A stretch of 44,808 bases of DNA from Streptomyces corynorhini. Lineage in GTDB: Bacteria > Actinomycetota > Actinomycetes > Streptomycetales > Streptomycetaceae. Shown here one piece after another: positions 40,068 through 44,808 of this stretch; positions within the stretch are counted from its first letter, which is position 1, and every line of letters begins with the position of its first letter. The position numbers were made by a program, and so were the translations under genes. The DNA is taken from positions 1 through 44,808 of the forward strand of contig NZ_QQNA01000015.1 in NCBI RefSeq assembly GCF_003346515.1, read 5' to 3'. Under the pieces are notes generated by a model. The model was not told the origin of the DNA. It was given only the letters and a program-made list of their open reading frames with translations, and did not search any database.

Positions 40068-41780
40068 ATGGGCAAGCACACCACACGGGGTACGACGGCG
40101 CGCCCCCGGCCGCCCGCGCTCCCGCTCCCGATCCGGAGCACGGTCCGGCTGCGGCGGCCGGTCGACATCTGGCACAAAGCCGCGTTCAGCGCGGCGGGCG
40201 CGCTCGCCGTCCCCGATCTGACCCTGCTCGCGCTGGGCCGGCTCGATCTCGTCCTGTACACCTCGGCCGGCGCGATGTGCGCCCTGTACGCGCACGGCCG
40301 GCCGTACGCGGCGCGGGCCCGCGCCCTGGCCCTGGTGGTCCTCGGCATGGTGGCGAGTCTCGGGGTGGCGCTCCTGTGCGCGGCTTCGGTCTCCTCGCCC
40401 GCCCTGCTGGTGGCGCTCGCCGCGCTGCTCGCGGCCGCGCACAAGGTGCTCTGCGACGCGACCCGGATCGGGCCGCCGGGCAATCTGATCCTCACGTTCA
40501 TCTCCTCCTCCGCCTTCTTCGTGCCCCAGCGGCTCGCGGACGTTCCGTTCCATCTCGCGCTGGCCCTCGGCGGCGGGGCGCTCGCCTGGCTCATCTGCAT
40601 GGCGCCCCGTCCGTTCCGGCCGCACGGGCCGGAACGGGTGGCCGTCGCCCGGGGGCTGGAGGCGTCCGCCGCGCTGTGGCGGGCCCGGGAGCCCGCGGTG
40701 TTCCCCGCGCGCCGGGCGGCGGCCGGTGCGGTCGGCTCCGCGTGGCACACGCTCTTCCTGGTCCCGGGCGACGGCCCGGAGCGGGCCGGGCTGGAACGGC
40801 TGCTGGTCCACGCGGAGTCGGCCCTCGCCGCCGGGGCGCCGCACGCGGCCGAGGCCGACCGGTGCGCCGCCCTGGCCCGTGCCCTGCGCCGGGGCCGGGC
40901 CCTGCCCACCGTCGTCCTGACGCCCCGGGAGAGCGAGGAGGCCGCCGGGGTCGCCGCCGAGCGCCACGCGCGGGGGCAACCGCGCCGCCCCGCGCCGGAC
41001 GGGCCGCGGGGCATCAGGGCCGTACGGGACCGGCTGCGGCCGGGGTCCCCGCTGCTGCCCGTCGGCGCGCGGGTGGCGGCCGGGTGCGCGCTCGCGGGGT
41101 GGGTCTCGCTGGCCGCCGGGGTCGGGCACCCCTACTGGGCGGTGGTCACCGCGGCCTCCCTGTACCAGGCCAACACCACACTCTCCTGGCAGCGGGCCGT
41201 CCAGCGCGTTCTCGGCAACGTCCTCGGTCTGGTCCTCTTCCTCGCGCTGCTGCCCCTGATCCGCACCGGGCACCTCGCGATGGTGCTGCTCGCGCTCGCC
41301 TTCCAGATCGGCGCGGAGGCGCTCATCACCCGTAACTACTGGCTGGGTTCGGTGTGTGTCACCCCGATGGCGCTGCTGCTCACCGAGTTCGGCGGCGGGC
41401 TGCCGGCCCACACCCTGGTCCACGACCGCATGGTGGACACACTGGTCGGCGCCGCGGTGGGGCTGGCGTGCTGCGTGCTGGTCACCAACCGCCGGGCCGC
41501 GGACCGCACCGACCGGGCGCTGGCGGCGGTCGAGGCTGCGCGGCAGGCGGCGCTGCGCCTGGCGGACGGGGCCGGGGCGGGGTGGACCGAGGAGGCCGGA
41601 CGGGCCCGTGACCGGCTCGCGCACTGCCTGGTGGAACTGCGCGACGCCTTCGAGGTGGCCTCGGGCGAGTGGTGGCAGCGCGCCCTGCCCGTGGAGCGGG
41701 TCGCCGCCGCCGAATCGGAGGGCCACCGCACGCTGGCCCTGCTCGTACGGCGTACCGCGCCCGTGGCCCCCGTACCGTAG
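40068..41780 (+). CDS. FUSC-family inner-membrane transporter
   Basis: This is a 570-residue protein with two sets of membrane segments, about residues 40-185 and 325-470, separated and followed by soluble, helical, Arg-rich regions. This is the layout of the FUSC/aromatic-acid exporter (AaeB, YccS-like) superfamily. Motifs include GHPYWAVVTAASLYQANTTL, then RVLGNVLGLVLFLALLPL, and RMVDTLVGAAVGLACCVLV. It is followed by a MarR regulator 34 bases downstream and probably exports toxic organic acids or phenolic compounds sensed by that regulator. ATG 40068 has a poor RBS (TTGAG), so the transcript may be leaderless or the start mis-set. The substrate is unknown. Confidence 0.8.
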   Translation: MGKHTTRGTTARPRPPALPLPIRSTVRLRRPVDIWHKAAFSAAGALAVPDLTLLALGRLDLVLYTSAGAMCALYAHGRPYAARARALALVVLGMVASLGVALLCAASVSSPALLVALAALLAAAHKVLCDATRIGPPGNLILTFISSSAFFVPQRLADVPFHLALALGGGALAWLICMAPRPFRPHGPERVAVARGLEASAALWRAREPAVFPARRAAAGAVGSAWHTLFLVPGDGPERAGLERLLVHAESALAAGAPHAAEADRCAALARALRRGRALPTVVLTPRESEEAAGVAAERHARGQPRRPAPDGPRGIRAVRDRLRPGSPLLPVGARVAAGCALAGWVSLAAGVGHPYWAVVTAASLYQANTTLSWQRAVQRVLGNVLGLVLFLALLPLIRTGHLAMVLLALAFQIGAEALITRNYWLGSVCVTPMALLLTEFGGGLPAHTLVHDRMVDTLVGAAVGLACCVLVTNRRAADRTDRALAAVEAARQAALRLADGAGAGWTEEAGRARDRLAHCLVELRDAFEVASGEWWQRALPVERVAAAESEGHRTLALLVRRTAPVAPVP

Positions 41781-41814
41781 ACACTTGATCCACCACACAT
41801 GGAGGAGAGTGCGC

Positions 41815-42321
41815 GTGGCCGAGGACATCGTCGCCGGGGTGATGCGGCAGTGGCAGCAGGTGATGCCCGCGTTGGACACCGCCCCGATGGCGGTGATCGG
41901 ACGGCTCAACCGCTGCTCCGCCCTGCTGCAGCAGGCCGCCGACGCCCCGCTGCGGCGGGAGGGGCTGACCCGCTCCGAGTTCGACATCCTGGGCACCCTG
42001 CGCCGCACGGACCACGAACTGACCCCGGGCCGGATCGCGCGCGAGACCTTCGCCTCCGGAGCGGCCGTCACCAAACGGCTGCGTCGGCTGGAGAGTGCCG
42101 GGCTCATCGGCAGGCGCCCCGACGACCGGGACCGCCGGGTGTCCCATCTGTCGCTGACGGCCGCCGGCCGCACCCTGCTCGACCGGCTGCTGCCCGCGCA
42201 ACTGGCTTACGAAGCAGCCCTGTTGGAGGGCCTGGGCGCGGAGAGTCAGGAGCAGCTCGCCGGTGGTCTCGGCGAGCTGCTGGTCCTGCTCGAAGGACGG
42301 CTGGGCAGCCTTCTCGAATGA
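41815..42321 (+). CDS. MarR-family transcriptional regulator
   Basis: This is a 168-residue MarR-type winged-helix regulator. The DNA-binding core is LTRSEFDILGTLRRTDHELT, then PGRIARETFASGAAVTKRLR with the wing RRPDDRDRRVSHLSLTAAG. N- and C-terminal helices (MRQWQQVMPALDTAPMAVIG; LGELLVLLEGRLGSLLE) form the dimer interface. The start is GTG 41815 with GGAGGAGA at 41801-41808; GTG 41809 is too close to that RBS. It is in an operon with the FUSC transporter and probably represses it via the AT-rich repeat at 40027-40060. It is convergent with the P450 gene across only 19 bases. Confidence 0.88.
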   Translation: MAEDIVAGVMRQWQQVMPALDTAPMAVIGRLNRCSALLQQAADAPLRREGLTRSEFDILGTLRRTDHELTPGRIARETFASGAAVTKRLRRLESAGLIGRRPDDRDRRVSHLSLTAAGRTLLDRLLPAQLAYEAALLEGLGAESQEQLAGGLGELLVLLEGRLGSLLE

Positions 42322-42340
42322 GCCCGCCCCAGCCCCGCGG

Positions 42341-44806
42341 TCAGCCCGCGTAGACGTCCTCGACATACCGGCCCCGGTCGGCCAGCGCCTGGAGCCAGTC
42401 GCGGGACGCCGCCTCACCCGCGCCCGGGGTCATGCGCCGATGGAGGTCGCGCAGGGTCTCCCGCACGCCGGGCGCCATCCGGGCGCCGTCGCCGCAGACC
42501 TGGATCCGGGCGCCCGCCTCCAGCAGCGCCCACACCTCCTCGCCCTCGGCGGCGATCCGGTGCTGGACGTAGCGCACGCCGCCGGTGGGCGAGGCGCTGA
42601 AGGCGGGCCGCATGGAGACCGCTCCGGCGCGCTCGGCGGCGCGCAGCTCCTCGGCGTGCAGGTAGTCGGTGTCCGGGCCGTCGCAGCCGAAGTAGCAGAG
42701 CGCCTGGGCGAGTCGGGCCCCGCCGTCGGCCAGCGCGCGCCGGTCGGCGACGACGCCCCTGAAGGGCGCGAGACCGGTACCGGCGGCGATCATGATCAGC
42801 GGGGTGGAGGTGTGCTCCTCGGCAGTGACGCGGAATGCCTCGCGGCACGGCTGGACGCGGGCGAGCACCGTGTCCCCGGTTCGTACGGTGTGCAGATGGC
42901 CCGATCCGGTGCCCCGGCGGCGCCCCCGCCCTGAGCGCGCGGGGGCGTCCAGCAGCGAGACCATCAGGTCGGCGTGGCGCGGGTCGGCGACCGGCGCCGA
43001 GGAGACCGAGTAGTGCCGGGGCCGCAGCGGCGGCAGCAGGTCCAGCAGTACGGGCCAGGTCAGCGCCGCGCGCAGGGCGGGGTGGTCCTCGACCAGGTCG
43101 AGCAGGGTGCGGTGGTCGGCGTCGCGCGCCTGGGCGTCCTCGGCCAGCGCCGCCAGCGCCGCGCGCTCGGGCGGGCAGGAGTCGAGGGCGGCCAGGGTGG
43201 CGAACTGCCCCTCGGTGGGCCGGTCCTGGAGATCCACGTGGTGGGTCAGCAACTCCCGTACGGTCAGCGGCCGGTCGACGGTGAGCCAGGCGCCACGAGC
43301 GCCGCGGGCGCCGCCGGGACGGGCCGGGGCGATGCTCAGAACGGTGTCGAGGCGGGCGCCGAACGCCTCGGCGGCGCGCGCGACGAGCGCGGTGTCATTG
43401 GCGGGGAGCACCGTCAGATGGTCGGCGGTGCGGTACGTCGTCCCCTCCGGCAGCGCGAGCCGTACCAGACGCTTGGCGCGCGGATGTGCCGGATCGGTGA
43501 GCGAGGCGGTCCGCGTGACGGTCATCTCCGCCATGCCGTGGCGGGCGGCGAGCGCGGCCAGCGGTCCGCCGGTGATCTCCGTGACGGTGACGGTGGGGGC
43601 GGGTCCGTCGGCCTCGGCCGGGTCCACCGGACCGGCGACGGCGTCCGGGTCGCCGTGCCGCTCCAGCAGCGCGGTGCGCAGCGAGGCGGTGAACTCGCCC
43701 ACCGCGGCGGGCAGATCACCGGAGGCGTCGGCCGCCGCGCGGTCCACCAGCCGGGTCGCGCCGAGCGCGGCGAGCCGTTCGTCGATGAGGGTCGGCACGC
43801 GCTGGTAGGTGGCGGACCAGTTGCGGTCGCCGACGCCCAGCACGGCGTAGGTGACCCCCTGGACCGCATCGGCTTCCGCCGTCTCCAGCCAGCGCAGGAA
43901 GGCCGCGGCGTCGTCGGTGGGCTGCCCGTTGTACGAGGCCGCGACGATCACGACGGTCCGGTCGGTGGGCAGCCGCCCGGCGTGTTCGTCGAGGGAGGCG
44001 ATGGCGCTCGCGCAGCCCAGGGAGTCGGCGGTGTCCGCCAGTTGCGCGGCGAAGTCGCGGCACGTGCCGTAGTTGGAGCCGTGCAGGAGCAGCAGTCCGG
44101 TGCCGCTCCGCACCCGGGAGGGCAGCTCCCGGGCGTCTCCCGCGTGGGGTGCGGGGGCGCTCGGAGCCTCGGTCCTCGCGATGGTGGCCGACAGCGCGGC
44201 CCGGTCGGCCGCCCGGTCGGCGGGGGTGCGGCGTACCGGGGTGAGGGTGAGTCCTTCGGGCTTGATGGTGAGGGTCTGCTTCAGCTTCAGCCGGTAGTCG
44301 TCCTGGTCGATCAGCCGGTACCTGTGGACCAGCATGCCGAGCAGCATGGTGGCCTCGTGCAGGGCGAACTGCCGTCCGATGCAGGCCCGTTCACCGGTCC
44401 CGAAGGGCTTGTACGCGTGCGGGGAGCGGCCGGCCTCCGCCTCGGGCGCGAAGCGCGCCGGGTCGAACAGCTCGGGGTTGTCGCCCCACACCGGATCGCG
44501 GTGCAGCATCGGTGTGACGACCAGCGCGCCCTGTCCGGCGCGCAGCGGGATCCGGCCGCCGAGCACGGTGTCCCGGCGTGCCTGCCGCTGGAACCCGGGC
44601 GCGGTGGGCCACAGCCGCAGCGCCTCGTTGAGGACCTGGCGGGTGTGGCGCAGTCGGCCGACGTCCTCGTAACTGGGCTCGGGGTCGGCGGTGTCCCCCC
44701 ACAGCTCGTCCACCTCGCGCCGGACCAGGCGCAGCGCGGTCGGGTCCTTGACGAGGTGGTGGAGGGCGAAGGAGAGCGCCCCCGAGGTGGTCTCGTGACC
44801 GGCGAT
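42341..44806 (-). CDS. Self-sufficient P450-reductase fusion, CYP102-like (5' end outside window)
   Basis: This is 821 residues of a fused cytochrome P450 and diflavin reductase, the BM3-type arrangement that usually hydroxylates fatty acids using NADPH. The frame is open to the right edge, which starts inside the I-helix (AGHETTSGALSFALHHL). The P450 part then shows ExxR (EALRLWP) and the heme loop FGTGERACIGRQFALHEA (Cys codon 44381-44383). An FMN-binding flavodoxin domain follows (LLLLHGSNYGTC, VGDRNW), then FAD and NADPH domains (RPRHYSVSSAP, AAGTGLAPFRG, RIQVCGDGARMAPGV) and the terminal DVYAG. Roughly 250 N-terminal residues are missing. The fatty-acid substrate is the family norm, not shown here. 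The neighbouring MarR gene may or may not regulate it. Confidence 0.9.
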   Translation of the reverse strand: MAGHETTSGALSFALHHLVKDPTALRLVRREVDELWGDTADPEPSYEDVGRLRHTRQVLNEALRLWPTAPGFQRQARRDTVLGGRIPLRAGQGALVVTPMLHRDPVWGDNPELFDPARFAPEAEAGRSPHAYKPFGTGERACIGRQFALHEATMLLGMLVHRYRLIDQDDYRLKLKQTLTIKPEGLTLTPVRRTPADRAADRAALSATIARTEAPSAPAPHAGDARELPSRVRSGTGLLLLHGSNYGTCRDFAAQLADTADSLGCASAIASLDEHAGRLPTDRTVVIVAASYNGQPTDDAAAFLRWLETAEADAVQGVTYAVLGVGDRNWSATYQRVPTLIDERLAALGATRLVDRAAADASGDLPAAVGEFTASLRTALLERHGDPDAVAGPVDPAEADGPAPTVTVTEITGGPLAALAARHGMAEMTVTRTASLTDPAHPRAKRLVRLALPEGTTYRTADHLTVLPANDTALVARAAEAFGARLDTVLSIAPARPGGARGARGAWLTVDRPLTVRELLTHHVDLQDRPTEGQFATLAALDSCPPERAALAALAEDAQARDADHRTLLDLVEDHPALRAALTWPVLLDLLPPLRPRHYSVSSAPVADPRHADLMVSLLDAPARSGRGRRRGTGSGHLHTVRTGDTVLARVQPCREAFRVTAEEHTSTPLIMIAAGTGLAPFRGVVADRRALADGGARLAQALCYFGCDGPDTDYLHAEELRAAERAGAVSMRPAFSASPTGGVRYVQHRIAAEGEEVWALLEAGARIQVCGDGARMAPGVRETLRDLHRRMTPGAGEAASRDWLQALADRGRYVEDVYAG

Positions 44807-44808
44807 CA

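Overview
This 44.8 kb window is very GC-rich, with strong third-position G/C bias, GTG and TTG starts, many 4-base start/stop overlaps and sugar ABC importers that carry no ATPase gene of their own. It is almost certainly chromosomal DNA from a Streptomyces or a close relative. I found no rRNA, tRNA, CRISPR array, insertion sequence or prophage gene. Most of it is carbohydrate-acquisition DNA.

Layout. (1) 2-3657: the end of a GH36 alpha-galactosidase and a secreted protein with two GH43 domains. (2) 3671-6767: a decayed polyamine-type (Pot) ABC locus. The potC-like permease is intact, the potB-like permease is internally deleted, the potD-like lipoprotein is frameshifted in a C run, and no ATPase gene is present. 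A divergent Cache-domain protein follows. (3) 6768-17176: a self-contained glycan-utilisation locus: LacI-family repressor, GH95, solute-binding lipoprotein, two permeases and a GH2 enzyme. Near-identical palindromes of the type TTTTGACCGGTCAAAA precede lacI, the permease operon and GH2. (4) 17309-19413: a secreted trypsin-like protease, a small secreted protein and a histidine phosphatase, the last overlapping the kinase of the next region. (5) 19410-24720: a divergent polyol/sugar cluster with two FGGY kinases, the phosphatase, a DeoR regulator and a D-2-hydroxyacid dehydrogenase. (6) 24681-30952: a GH78 rhamnosidase and a CUT1-type importer in one overlapping operon behind a clear promoter with an operator-like inverted repeat at its start site. 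(7) 31206-32807: a Tat-exported PhoD phosphatase. (8) 32849-37765: asparagine catabolism: GntR regulator, amino-acid permease, asparaginase, and a separately terminated aspartase. (9) 37997-44808: a TauD dioxygenase with a possible attenuator, an SPW-repeat membrane protein, a FUSC-type membrane protein with a MarR regulator, and a self-sufficient CYP102-like P450-reductase cut by the window edge.

How the genes work together. GH95, GH2 and GH78 lack recognisable signal peptides while the binding proteins are lipoproteins, so intact oligosaccharides or glycosides are probably imported and then trimmed inside the cell; the secreted GH43 protein would act outside first. The importers probably use a shared ATPase such as MsiK, encoded elsewhere. 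The kinase/phosphatase/dehydrogenase cluster may process a released sugar or polyol by a route I cannot match to a known pathway. The asparagine genes form a complete route from uptake through aspartate to fumarate plus ammonia.

The best candidates for something undescribed are the LacI regulon with its mapped operators, the FGGY/FGGY/phosphatase/2-hydroxyacid dehydrogenase cluster, the probable leaderless autoregulated gntR of the asparagine operon, and the putative leader peptide and hairpin ahead of tauD.
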